Part shown: positions 25,288 to 37,413 of the stretch, piece after piece | Layout of the letters: every line of letters starts with the position of its first letter | How positions within the stretch are numbered: position 1 is the stretch's first letter | Notes under the pieces: model-generated | The model's input: only the letters and a program-made list of their open reading frames with translations | Told to the model about the DNA's origin: nothing | Database searches by the model: none | Source of the DNA: Membranipora membranacea | Taxonomy: Eukaryota > Bryozoa > Gymnolaemata > Cheilostomatida > Membraniporidae | Assembly (NCBI GenBank): GCA_914767715.1 | Contig: OU612068.1 | Span: forward strand, 3,288,001 to 3,352,000 | Length of the DNA stretch: 64,000 nt | Reading direction: 5' to 3' | Program-made: the position numbers and the translations under genes

Positions 25288-25420
25288 CATTCTAATCATG
25301 GGCCCCTTGGACTTAAATGCCCTACTTTACCAATGTCCAGTATTGATACTGGACATTGGCAAAGTAAAAGCATGTAAGTCCAAGCAGGGAGAATGGTCCA
25401 AGGGGCCAATGATTCTAATG
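25288..25420. repeat. Large foldback element, GGCCCCTTGGAC arms
   Basis: Outer arms GGGCCCCTTGGAC (25300-25312) and GTCCAAGGGGCC (25396-25407) are inverted, with ATTCTAATCAT-like flanks matching in inverse. An inner palindrome, TTTACCAATGTCCAGTAT / ATACTGGACATTGGCAAA, sits at 25326-25363. The unit could extrude as a stem of about 50 bp. It is probably a non-autonomous transposon remnant. Confidence 0.75.
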
Positions 25421-25437
25421 GAGGAACACTCTCTCTA

Positions 25438-25465
25438 ACCAAGGAGTAACCTGTTACTCCTTGGT
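25438..25465. repeat. Palindrome ACCAAGGAGTAAC-CT-GTTACTCCTTGGT
   Basis: Two perfect 13-base arms around a 2-base centre. A second small inverted pair (ATTGCT/AGCAAT) follows. The same core palindrome occurs at 41924-41949, 16 kb away. Confidence 0.85.
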
Positions 25466-25841
25466 CTAACTAATTGCTGTCATAGCAATGAATGAACACA
25501 GTGAGAGAGAGAAAGGGGAGAGAGAGACCACACCTTCAGTCTATAAATAAAACCAAAATCAATATTCCAATTACTAACTGTTAATTCGGAAAACTTGCCC
25601 AACACCTACCTAGCTGACAAGCACCTAAAATAATAATTTTTGTATATATACCCTTTTGATTTGATATTGATTTTATTTGCCACATAGGAATGCCAGCATT
25701 ATATAAATGTGTGCGCACAATAAAAGTTTAGACTTTAGTTAGAAAAAAGGAGAAAAAACAGTTGTATTAAAAATGATTGGATCAGGCGGTGAAAAACGAT
25801 AAAATCCATGCTGCATGAGAAAGTAATATATTGTTGAGACA

Positions 25842-27045
25842 TTACAGGCACCTGTTCATACCAGAAACTAAAAACGAGTTCTTGAATCTCTCTGTTCTAC
25901 ATATTGGTGGATAGAAAATATCAGATTTGTCCTTGTGAGGTTGGCGCCTGACTAAGAATTGTTGCAACGGATGGCTTGGGTTTGTGGCGACTTTGTCAAA
26001 GTGCCTGTCAGTTAAAACCTGTAGAAAATCTAAAATCGGAACCACATTTGATTTGGCTAGTCTCTGACGGTAACTGCCCAGGTCAGGGTATATTATTGTG
26101 AGGCTCCATCTCTCAATACCCTCGATCTTTGATTTATCATTCCAAGATATTAAAGGAAACCATGCAGCACTGGCATATGTGATGTTAGAACGAATCTTAG
26201 AAAAATAAAAAGTTAGTAAACCAGTCGTATTAACATCTAAACGCTTTAGGCTTTGTAAAAAATAATTCAGGCTATTACATTTGTTGACGATTTTGTCGAC
26301 ATGGTCACTAAATGTGAGTCTACTATCTATAACCACACCTAGGAATTTGGTACTAGATATCTTCGAGTCCCAGTCGTGTCCCCTGAGGCGCGCCGACTGT
26401 AATTGGCATGACACTGGAACTAGAGGCATTCATTGAGACTTTCTGGTGCCTATCGGTGAGGAAATTCTCAATCAGGTCTATGAGGGAATGTTGTATCCCA
26501 AACTTCTCGAGTTTAGAGAACAGAATGGATGGTTGGAGCTTGTCGAAGTCCTTCATCAATATGTGAATATGTGATGTGGACAGTTTGTCGAGGCCAGCGA
26601 GCCACTCGTGCGTCATATGTATCAGTGCATCAGTAGTGCCCAAGCCAGGGATATATGCGTATTGGTTATTTTTTCAACAACGGTGTAATGACTGGTTTGA
26701 GGCGATCTGATTTAACATCTTCGGCAAACTTGCCTAAATGAAATAAGAGCGATATCGGTCTATAGTCTTTAGGAGTTGTCGGACACTTGCATTTTTGTTG
26801 TGGCTTGACATCGGCAATTTTCCACATATCAGGATACTGACTAGATTTCAGAATTTCATTGAGAATATGGTGTATTGGTATACAGAGGTCTTCGGCTCCC
26901 TCACGAGAGATCCAGGCCGGATAGTCATCAGCATTGGTGGATTTCTTAGTATTTAGCTGGAAGAGTTTTTTCTTTACCTCCCCTATTGATATAGGTTCTA
27001 GTGCTGTGTAGACTGTCTGCTTGTATATTTGGTTGTCATTTGTTT
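25842..27045 (-). pseudogene. Degenerate non-LTR (LINE) reverse transcriptase fragment
   Basis: Read on the minus strand from about 27045, the sequence gives typical RT lead-in (EVKKKLFQLNTKKSTNADDY), then YRPISLL, then after a frameshift near 26675 IPGLGTTDALIHMTHEWLA and the RT block VGAPQGTRLG. This runs directly into KFLGVVIDSRLTFSDHV and a C-terminal domain ending at 25842. The catalytic YADD block that should lie between GAPQGT and KFLGV is missing, so an internal deletion near 26390-26420 removed the active site. No endonuclease domain or ORF1 is present. The element is dead. It is similar in layout to, but clearly diverged from, the element at 61.7 kb. Confidence 0.85.
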
Positions 27046-27076
27046 ATAGTGTCACAGGGTCTCCAGATGAAAATCA

Positions 27077-30000
27077 ATGCAAGCAAATGAATCCTCCACT
27101 CTCACTATCGAGAGGTGAGTAATTGTTATCAGTTCATTTCTGAGGATTTGTGGATTTAAGACAGAATGATGTGTGAATCATCTACAGAAACATCATTGTT
27201 GATTGGGATACACCAGATATTATCTTTCATGGCTGCTGCGCTAAGAAACCATCCAGATGCCTATTTGGCAACCAACGGATGTCCGCGTGGCAGCTAGTGG
27301 TTGCCAAATTAGTGTCCGGATGCTTTTTATGCAGCAGAATACTTATTTGCAAACCTATCCGGATGCCATGTGGACATCATGCGGTTGCTTAATAGACACA
27401 CGTATGTGTATTCGTCCTAAGCGGATGGCCATGTACCGGACACAACAGTATAGTTGAGGAGTGTGCGCAACAAAAATAAGACCTACCTAACAATCCTATT
27501 CTAGGGTAAAGGTGAAGGATGGACATCCGAACTACTGGACTGTTTTCAGTGAATACATATCAGCTAACCGACCATTCATTCTTTGTGGAGAAGCTTGCTC
27601 TGATGCTAAGGGTCAGAAATGGCCAGTGTTTGCAAATTGGCTGCAAACAACTTCAGAATCAGTGGTGGAGCCAAATTACGAATACATAGCAAACAAATAT
27701 GGTGAGTACTCTATGGATTTTTTTTGTTACTTCCAGCTATCATAAAATTTTGTGGTCTCAAAATTTGAGTTGTGTGAATGTCTCTTAGCATGGCTCTGCC
27801 TGTTATAAAAAAAACCCCAAAGAATTGACAAATGATGCTCAAATAACTCAATCTCAAAGCTATAACACGATACTGTCATAGCAGCACGAGCAGTTTGGCA
27901 TTTAGACTCTAGCTGCAGCTGCCAGTGGTGCATTCGCTCAATGTAGTGTTTTCATATGTGATGTATTTCACATACACGTATAACCCTACGCACATGAATT
28001 TAAATTTGTGATTGTAGGTGATGATGTCGTTCCTGTTGCTGAATGCAGTAAAGAAGAATTTGGATCTCACCCTAAAAGAGAAATGATGATGAGAGACTAT
28101 CTGCAGACTTTACAGAGAGATACTCATCAGGAGTGTCTGTATTTAAAGGATTATCACTTTATGAGGTACGTTAACCCAACCATAATCAGATATGAAAGAG
28201 AGTAGCTAAAGTTATGTCTGACCTCAAATATGTAAGAAACCTTAAATAACCATTCCTATCTTGATCTTATGCTGCCAAATTAAGTTATAAATTCTGCTTC
28301 AACAGATAAGATACCGTAGGTTTAATGCGTGATAAAGATGAAAGTCGTATATGTACTCAAGAAGTTGAGTCTCTAACTAAAGATGTGTTAGAAACAAAAT
28401 TAAGTCAAACAGATAATGCTAATAAAATTAGAGTTGTCTTCTCTGAGCCATTTGGTAGATAACTCCCAAGCCATCATATCAATGTTATGTGTTTATTATC
28501 TCTACAGTGCCCTCTCCTAAAATCTACTTAGAAACAATCAGTTGTCTTTCTTCTTCAAAAAGTTAAGAGTTTTTGCATCAGCTCAAAGGCACCATTATCA
28601 GCAGTTGTAAATAGCAATACACTTAATATTCATTGATCAACGAAACCAACCCTCAGTTACCATGTTTTGCTTAGATACATCATAAGCCTGTCGCTCATAC
28701 CAGGAATTGAGACTTTATTTCATCCTGAAACAATAATATTTGGGATGAATGTACTGCTAGGTTGGCCATATTCAAGTGACAACCTGCCTGTCGTTGTAAG
28801 TTGGCAACCAATTTTTTTTTTGCGATTGCTAATGAGTTATCAATGACAAACAAACAAGAATGCATCTTTTGCTTTCTGCCAAATGGCCAGTCATAGGGTG
28901 TTTTTAGTCATTTGGATCTAGGTTATATTCTTTCATTGTGAAGCTCTCCCAACTTGTTAGCTGACACTTCTTCATCGTGTGGATAATGTGACCAGGCTCA
29001 GAAAACAATCACTTCACTAAGATCTATAAACGTACAATGTTTTCCTGAACTGATATGTCAGACTAAATTCAGAACATTATTTGGGCCTTCCAGCTTTCTC
29101 TAGTTAGCCAAATTAATTTCACCACCTTATTGTGAGTAAATATCACATGTCTCACATTGTCATGTGTTTATCACAGGTTCAAGTGCCTTATCACCTCATT
29201 GCCTTGTGGGCTGATTGTTTTGACAGCAAGTATGTGCTGATAAATTGTAGATTGCACGCAGACGATAAGCTGTATGAAACACCAGCATACTTCGCCTCTG
29301 ACTGGCTAAACGAATACTGTAAGGACAACAGTATAGATGACTATAGATTTGTGTACATGGGCCCCAAAAACTCCTGGTAAGATACAAGTTGGTATGGATA
29401 TAGCCTTGACAAACTTTGATGCTTCCCTTTCCCTTCCCAAATAAGGTGTGGATGGACAGAACCTCTTGAAAGGGAAGTCACTCCCCTTTTATGGTACTCC
29501 AACTGCATCATGGTTAATGCATAATTCAAGTACTTGAATATTGTTTATCATGGTAGCCCAACAAATTTTAAATGGGTAAATGTGATAGAGATACTTTATA
29601 AACTATGAATGGCCATGAATGGTTTTTGAATTGGGCATTTAATCGCAGAATCAAGATTTGAACTGGAACAGGATTAAGATTTGATCTTTTTGTTCAATAG
29701 TCAAAAATTAGTCTATATCTGTCTCCTTCATTCAGTTGTGAATCCAAGAATAAGGAGGAAGTAATATCAAACAAACTATGCAGGCAGGCAGAAAACTGTC
29801 ATGTGATCATGAGACTTATCCTATATTCTTGTCTCTATAATCGTCACAAGATAATTGATATTGATTTCGCAATCCCTCACACGAAAACCGTTGGTTTATA
29901 AATTGATCATTAGTCATGGAACTCTGTAATGCTCTCGTGAGCGTATGATTGCAGATTGATAGCAGGCAAACCACTTAATATGTTGTAAACAGTTACATTA

Positions 30001-32690
30001 TTTTTTAGGATGTAATATGGGCAGGGCCATGAATAATTCACTGCCTCTATGTTAATTGACCTCAAAGAGAAGAACATATTTTGAAATATGGAAGTGAATA
30101 ATTATCTCTGAACAAAATACACTGTCAGTTTGTGATGGACTTATACTCGCGATTCTTCGCATTCAACATTTGAGAATGGTATTAATGCTGGTGTTGTTAT
30201 ATTTTTGCTTTTAGGACCCCTTTTCATGCTGATGTTCTGAGATCCTTTAGTTGGTCAGCGAATATCTCTGGTCAAAAGCTGTGGATTCTTTATCCACCAG
30301 GTAGGAAGCAATCCAACCATCCAAATAAATCTTACTTATTTAGTAGTGCTATCATAATTCTACCATCATCAGCTGGGTCATTGCATCATCATAACAATGA
30401 TACAATGACAGCTGCGGATGTTTGCCCAGAGGCCGAGACTTTAGATAATCCAATGTCTCTAGTCTGACCCGGGTGTTGTTCACTTCATCAGTCCTGTAAC
30501 CATGTAAGGGAGGTTATTGTCTCAGTGTAGCTTTAGCATCTCACACAATCTGGTATGGAAATTGGAAATAAGAGTGTTATTACGCCAAAAAATTGCTGCC
30601 ATTGTATGATTTGAGGTTTTTGGTCTCTTTCTCATTTACATCGGACATAGGAATACATACTATGGTTTTGATTCGTAATTTGATGCTTCCACAATTTAGG
30701 ATGTATATAGATGTATCCTCATTGTTGCCGAGGAAACCTATCACATTGTCCTGACTGTAACCAACGCTCTGCGCCATTAGCACATACAACCATTAGCACA
30801 TACAATGAGTCATGGTTTTGAAACAAAGCCTACTATACATATTTACTGGTCTATTAAAGACCATCGTGTGACAACAATCAAAAATATGTATGAACATGTA
30901 TTTTAGGTAAGGAAACTTTGCTCATGGATAAATTAGGTAACCTACCATTTGATGTCACACTATCAGCTTATAATACTCCTGATCATGAGTCATACGTGCA
31001 CAGACATGAGGTCATTCAGAAGGCTGGAGAGATTATATTTGTACCAAGTGGCTGGCATCATCAAGTCCATAATCTGGTAAGCTATAAATAGCATTAAATA
31101 TACAATTGCCATCTGGATCCCCGGTAATTCTAAGGACAGCTGAGTCAATTCAGTAATGGTCAAATAGGAAACACCGAGCTGTGATAAGGCTTCTGGAAAG
31201 TTTCAGGATCAAAATATCCTGGTTTGGGTTAACATGATTACTAATTTATCCATGCAGTGGTACTTCATATACTAATAGTTCACTGTACTAGCGTGTATAT
31301 TTAGATTGTATTGAGTGATGCTTGCCCTACAGCCGGTCTGCTGCTTCTATATATTGTTTAATGTGCTCTACTGATATGATTGATTCAGATTGAATAAGCT
31401 ACTCTTATTTGAAGCTGATTAATCCCTTGGGTGTTGATCGGCTGTGTAAAAAAGTACTTCCTCATTCGACTACTTGAGCAAACATGTAAAGTTTGGCAAC
31501 AAACACTTATCACCTCATACCAATGGTATTACTTAATACTTAATGTAATTTTTTGCAATATATCTAACAGTCTGGAGGATAGATCAAAACCACATTATGC
31601 CTCATGTGCCAGAATATCATGAAATCGCTTTTAAACTGCAACAAAACCATAACAACCTGCGGTTTTACCAAGAAAACTATGCTACCTTGAGGAAAGAAAC
31701 CAGTATTTTTCCCCTTCGCTGATGTATATTATTGCCAGTGAAATCCCCTTATTATATTTTGTATACCAGGAAACAACACTGTCCATCAACCATAACTGGT
31801 TTAATGGTGCTAACCTCTCACGATGCTGGAGTTACCTCTCAGCTACACTAACTAAAGTACAGAAAGAGATCGAGGACTGTACAGATATGGAGGGCTGGGA
31901 TAATCACTGTCAGGTACTAATACATCTCTGCTCGATACTCGAACACTAACGTTAGATCCCTCTAACTCTAAGGCCACTAATGTCTTACTATGACAGCCAT
32001 AAACCCTAAAGCATACACAATATCAGCTAGATAATAGACTCCCTCTCCCTTGAGCAAACAATGGGAACTCATAGACTCTATTAATCTATTCAATAATATT
32101 ACTATTTTTGAGTCATTGGCATTATCATTAGTGGCTGTGTGTTATTCGAGTTACAATGAAATATATCTACTGTTCTATCGTATTCAGATCAATCTACCCT
32201 AGGTTAGTCAGTCTCGTTCTATGGTCGCCCATCTATTTCACATCCGAACCATTAGACATAATTGCTCTGTTTTTGTCTATGAGGTATAGCACCAGCGTAG
32301 GAGACCAGATCACTGCAATGCACTGCTTGGTTAGGTAAAAACAAAGCAAATATTTGTAATAAGATGATACACTTTAGCGCATGACGAAACTCATGTGTGA
32401 AGTGACTCTTTTTGACTACTGGTGTTTGCTTTCTCTTTTCTCAGGTTTTGCTTCGGGCATATCTTGGCTTCAACTACACAGATTTTTATAATATACTGGT
32501 TCATATCGCTGATAAGAGGGCGCGCCTGTGTGATAAGAACCATGCGGATAACAGGCAGCATCTGTTTGACTTGACTGCGATCAAAACAACTCTGCTAGAG
32601 ATGTCAAACGATAAAGAAGTTCTACTCATTGACAGCATCAAATGTAAAGAGTGGATACAAAAAATAGAATCTTGTGAAGATGTTACATGA
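27077..32690 (+). CDS. JMJD4: JMJD4, JmjC 2-oxoglutarate oxygenase
   Basis: Eight exons: 27077-27114, 27505-27701, 28018-28165, 29251-29376, 30215-30300, 30907-31076, 31770-31913, 32445-32690. Together 1155 nt, 384 aa (human about 417-463). JMJD4 is a cytoplasmic Fe(II)/2OG lysyl hydroxylase of translation termination factor eRF1 (family knowledge). Seen here: GDDVVPVAEC near residue 80, CLYLKDYHF, the substrate-side block YFASDWLNEYC, then WTPFHADVLRSFSWSANI with the HxD pair H174/D176. The distal iron-binding His is H250 in VPSGWHHQVHNL, followed by SINHNWFNGANL. The iron triad is complete, so activity is plausible. The start ATG gives a short first exon that joins in phase with exon 2. It lies only 32 bases from the end of the RT fragment on the other strand. 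Candidate poly(A) signal at 33048. Confidence 0.92.
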
Positions 32691-33047
32691 TAAAACACAA
32701 TAGAGGATGATAGAATGATAGTTTTGTTGTTGTAAGTATACATATATAGTTTTATTTAAATATTTTGTTCAGTTAACAATCATTGAGTAATACAGATATG
32801 GCAGGAATTCTGACACCAAATAGTCTATTTTAATTTGCTTTAGCAACGATGGAAAAATGAGTGTAACTCATGCTATGGTGAGTGCCAAGATGTTAAAACT
32901 GTTGGTTTGAATCTTAGAATAGAAATAATATAGAAGACAAGTTTTGGCGACCACACGATGCAGAATGAATATGTCTCCGCAAAGCTGGAGACATCAGTTG
33001 AAGTTTGTTGATTTGTTAGCGTTCACTCTAATATGTCAAATCTGCAA

Positions 33048-33053
33048 AATAAA
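33048..33053 (+). terminator. JMJD4: Candidate polyadenylation signal, JMJD4
   Basis: AATAAA about 360 bases after the JMJD4 stop. A second AATAAA lies near 33166. Confidence 0.4.
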
Positions 33054-33180
33054 CTAAAAAATTAAAATGCTGGCACAAATGATATCGAAAAATTGGTTCT
33101 GGAAGTCAACATATTTATTGTTCGAAACCCCATGTTGTAAAGATGCTCCATGTAATCATCATTGAAAAATAAAAGCTATG

Positions 33181-34172
33181 CATCAAAAATAGCTGAGATT
33201 GTTCTCATCTGGCATTCGCTGACGCCTCGAAATTTTTAATCCTCAATGACATTGGTTTTTGTTACATCTAGCTGTGAACATTTGTGAACTAAACCCTTGG
33301 TTTCCAGGTACGTTTAATATGCCATTTTGCCATATGTCCTTTTCGTAAGTAGCATAACATTTTATCCCTCAATATGTTATTGAAAACACTCAGCAATTTA
33401 TAAACAAAAATTTGACTTTATTTTCCATAAGCGTTTATGTAAATGCTCAAAATTATCCGTTGTATTTGCATTTTTCCGGTTCTGCCAAAAACTCTGAAAA
33501 ACTGAAAATTTTCACCCAGTCAGTCCAAAACTTCAGCTGTTGAGCCTGTTTTCTGCTTAAAGAGACAACGACAACAATGGTACACTTTTATATATCGCAA
33601 CAAACATTGAATTGCTGCCTAAGGTGTTCATATTGCAGCCCTATAATATAAGTGATGCAGCGGGTGGTGGAAAATACATCAAAAATAGCTGAGATTGTTC
33701 TCATCTGGCATTCGCTGACGCCTCGAAATTTTTAATCCTCAATGACATTGGTTTTTGTTACATCTAGCTGTGAACATTTGTGAACTAAACCCTTGGTTTC
33801 CAGGTACGTTTAATATGCCATTTTGCCATATGTCCTTTTCGTAAGTAGCATAACATTTTATCCCTCAATATGTTATTGAAAACACTCAGCAATTTATAAA
33901 CAAAAATTTGACTTTATTTTCCATAAGCGTTTATGTAAATGCTCAAAATTACCCGTTGTATTTGCATTTTTCCGGTTCTGCCAAAAACTCTGAAAAACTG
34001 AAAATTTTCACCCAGTCAGTCCAAAACTTCAGCTGTTGAGCCTGTTTTCTGCTTAAAGAGACAACGACAACAATGGTACACTTTTATATATCGCAACAAA
34101 CATTGAATTGCTGCCTAAGGTGTTCATATTGCAGCCCTATAATATAAGTGATGCAGCGGGTGGTGGAAAATA
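33181..34172. repeat. Two-copy tandem duplication, 496-bp unit
   Basis: Copy 1 is 33181-33676 and copy 2 is 33677-34172, head to tail with no spacer. Reading both through, I see one substitution (AAATTATCC in copy 1, AAATTACCC in copy 2). The unit has no ORF of note and no recognised transposon ends. The near-identity means either a recent duplication, recent gene conversion or an assembly artefact. Confidence 0.93.
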
Positions 34173-34503
34173 CATACCGATTATAACTTAAACACTGACC
34201 AACTAAGAAATTTTGTCCATTTTTTTCAGGAAGTTTGAACTAACCGCAATATTTTTGCAGTTTTCCTCAAACATTACTTGATGTATGAATTGAGAGAGTT
34301 CAATGAATCAGCAATGCTAATTCAATGAGCGCATCATCAATTACCATACATCATTATTTTAGGACACACTGCAATATCAAACCATCATTAATGTTTTAAC
34401 TGAAATATAATATGAAATGAAATATGTTGCTTTGTTACAATGTCTTTTTAGAATTTGTTGTATGGTAATCATACACACCTTGTAATGAGTAGATATCTCA
34501 TGC

Positions 34504-37413
34504 TTACACATACTGGTTTCTGCTTCTGACTTCTTTTGCCAGACAGCATGCAAGAAGCATTCCAATAATCTGAAAATATTATAAACAGATTGAGACAAAA
34601 AAGTAATTACTTAGCGTTTGGTGTAAGAGGGCAAGGACAGTTAACCTTCATGGGACTGACTTTTATTATCTCCCCTTGAGAATGAGATAAGAAGGTGTGG
34701 AGGCGCTTTATTTGTGAACCAATTTGTCCTCTCTTGTTCCTACTGCCGTCATTGAAATTCATTTGCACCATTGTGAAGTGTAATTATCAAGTACAAGTTG
34801 CATTTCTAGTCCTTTTGGTTGTTGTTCACTTAGGCTTGGTACTTTTGACACCAACATTTCTAGCAGGAACTAACACATATGACCAAAGATCAAGAGAGTA
34901 CTACCACGTGACCATGATGGTGATAAGTGACGTTTTGTGAGTCGGTCATACTTTACCTCGACTACAGCCAAACCAACTCCAGCGCCAGCAATGATTCCTA
35001 TATTAGATGCGACAAAATCTTTGAACTTTGGCAAACAGCCCTGAAAGGTAAAAAGATTAAAAAGTTATGGACAGAAATGACCCAGCTTTTCATGCCTGTT
35101 AGCCAGAGGGTTCTTTGAATGAGCAATGCTTTACTAAAGCAAATTACCACTATAACATCGCTCAAAATTATAGCTCGCTTGGTCATTCAATTAGACGAAA
35201 TCGTTTTCAAGTCGTCCTCTCAGAAAGTATATAGTTCCGGCTGTTTTAAATTGATGGAAGACTCCCCAGGAATGGCCCTGTTAGACTGGAAAATTTAATC
35301 ATCCTGGCAACCAGTTGTAGTAGAGATCGTCAAAATGCTCAGTATTGGCGCCTTATTCATAGATTTAACTGAACTTACTTCAGTGAATGGTGTCCCGGTA
35401 AGACCCCCAGGACAGTCCTCTTTCCTCTCACAGGTGCAGGATGCTGGAATCTTTTGTAATAACTTAATCCAGTCTGTTGGAGAGTTTGTACCACAGCAAT
35501 GTAACTAAAACACGGCAACAGCGATTATAACAAACATGCTCTTTACTTCGTTCAATACATTTATTGACCATAGTTATGATTAGTATTTTTTTACGATATA
35601 ATGGTAATTTAATGATCGTCGTGATAATGGAGGGTCCCCTGAATGTCAACACAGACATGCATGCAGATGAAATGACACCCTTATATGGTTAAAGTCCGTT
35701 TATGAACGACAGCTGCTGGCCACGGCAGCTCTCACCTTGAATAGAACTGAGAGTGGCACTTAGACAACAAAGCTTGGTCACCACAGAAAGACACCTCTTC
35801 CTATGCAGCGCCTAAATTAGGGTACGGTCATCGTCAGCACTGCGCTCAGTAAAATTATCATTATTGTAAAAAGTTTTACACCAATCAGATCAGAACTCAA
35901 TTTGTTCAATGTAAACAGATATCGAGATAGTACTTACATCCTTCTGAATAGTATCCCATGTTTTGGCAACCCCAGTAGATGTATGATATCGCTTCATTGA
36001 ATCTTTCATTCCGTCGGAAACCAGCTCATTGACGTCACCTTTGAGAACATAGGCAGCAATTCCACCTCCAAACTCGCAGATTAAAATCAATCCAATCAAG
36101 GCAGCAAACTGAAAGAAGAAAAATGTTAAGAAAGAGCTTGTAGTTGAAATAGTACGTAATTACATGATTGCAACAATAAATATGCAGTGTACAAGATGCA
36201 ACAATAACGATGTCAATGGTAAGTCTATACCCAGAGTTAGTCTGGTCCCTCTGTGGTGGTGGTAGCTAAAAAGCTGTATATCAACAAGCCTCAATAGCTG
36301 ACTTTGGCGTAACCAACCCTCACCCTGGATCGAACCTGCTCTATACTGACAAGCCTTATATAATATTTTTCTTATCAAACATACTGTTATTGTCATACAA
36401 TGATTCTCCTTTATTGCGCCACAGCAACCGAAAAACGCTACCACAAATGTGATAGCTCCGAATGTGATAAGCACAACTGCGGGTCCATTTGCCACTCCAG
36501 CTTCAAAGAAGTCTAAGTATTGATTGAGTTCAGCCTGAACATACACCCCCAGACCGATCAACAAGGCGCCGAATACCTGAAACATATAATGGTGTTGGTT
36601 ATTATGGAACAATACCAAAAATCTGATGTGAACCAGGAATCGCAAGCGACTCTATAAGCCAGTTGAAACTTCCTTGGTCACTCAGCATCATTCTCATAGA
36701 TCGAGAAAATTTAAAAAAGTTAGGAGCAGGGACTAGCGAGCAATCGATGCAACTCCACTAGAAGTGTTAGTAGGCAGTTTGTTCTTTAGAAGCATCAGCG
36801 TCTGTTATTGGAAAAAGTAAGTCTAATGAGACTGGCTGATGTCCATGAAATTAGTATCGTACTTTAGTAAGTATTTTTCACAGCCAGTCCTTAATGCTGT
36901 TTTGGGAGGCGATTGCAGTCTTAGGTTGCCGTTAAGGGCCGCATACTTCCACCAACAGGGGTACGAGCGATATTAAGGCTGGCTGTGGTGATCTTACGAA
37001 GCTAGAAATTTTCAGATGTCTGATTTTATCAAAAACCGGCATGTCCTTCACTTAAACTTGTAGAGCTTTCAGAAATCAATTAAATAGCTTAAAAAATTGA
37101 ATGCTGATTAACAGATCACTTATTCATCTAGTGAAAACAGTAGGCCCCTACTTGAGAAAGTCACTTCTGAGACGGAACAGATGAAAACTTCTCTCTGTCT
37201 CTCTGGTAAATTTGTGATGGACGGAATATACACAGTGTTATCAATCATCTAACAAAGCCAGCTTCCAGAATTATATATTTGTAATGATAGGCCAATCTGC
37301 ATAATCAACTTCTGTGTTGCATAGAAAAAAGGAATATTATTTATACTTACCAAAAATAGGAGATTGAACAAAAACACAGAGTACTTCACACATTTCATAC
37401 CACACTCCATCAT
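34504..37413 (-). CDS. Tetraspanin A
   Basis: Six exons, minus strand: 37351-37413, 36385-36576, 35938-36108, 35379-35504, 34957-35040, 34504-34569. Together 702 nt, 233 aa. The tetraspanin fold is plain. TM1 (about 12-34) follows a short MKCVKY-type cytosolic N-terminus. TM2 (about 55-78) carries FFGCCGA, and TM3 lies at about 86-108 with ICEFGGG. The large extracellular loop has CCG (C145, C146) plus C165, C167, C173 and C186, six cysteines in all. TM4 (about 195-220) ends in a short tail RSRNQYV. Tetraspanins organise membrane-protein microdomains. The partner is not visible here. All introns lie in phase 0. The upstream of two adjacent ATGs (37413, 37410) is taken as start. Tandem paralogue of the gene at 39935-42166. 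The subfamily (CD9/CD63-like) is not resolved. Confidence 0.95.

Larger units (their letters stand above)
24706..25841. other. Intergenic region 5' of the C7orf57-like gene
   Basis: Holds the upstream region of the minus-strand gene, then two hairpin elements (25288-25420 and 25438-25465). A short GA-rich tract lies at about 25500-25530. No gene seen. Confidence 0.5.
32691..34503. other. Convergent intergenic region with tandem duplication
   Basis: Holds the JMJD4 3' UTR (AATAAA 33048-33053), the 496-bp tandem duplication and the 3' flank of the first tetraspanin gene. No coding frame is supported. Confidence 0.5.

Noticed and set aside
29132-29250. Coding frame just upstream of JMJD4 exon 4
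   Set aside because: The frame continues into the exon, but the TAG acceptor at 29250 gives the conserved JMJD4 sequence in phase. The upstream part has no match to the family.
36290-36370. GGTTCGATCC B-box-like motif on the minus strand in tetraspanin A intron 2
   Set aside because: No A box at the right distance and no closable tRNA cloverleaf, so a lone motif is not enough for a tRNA or SINE call.
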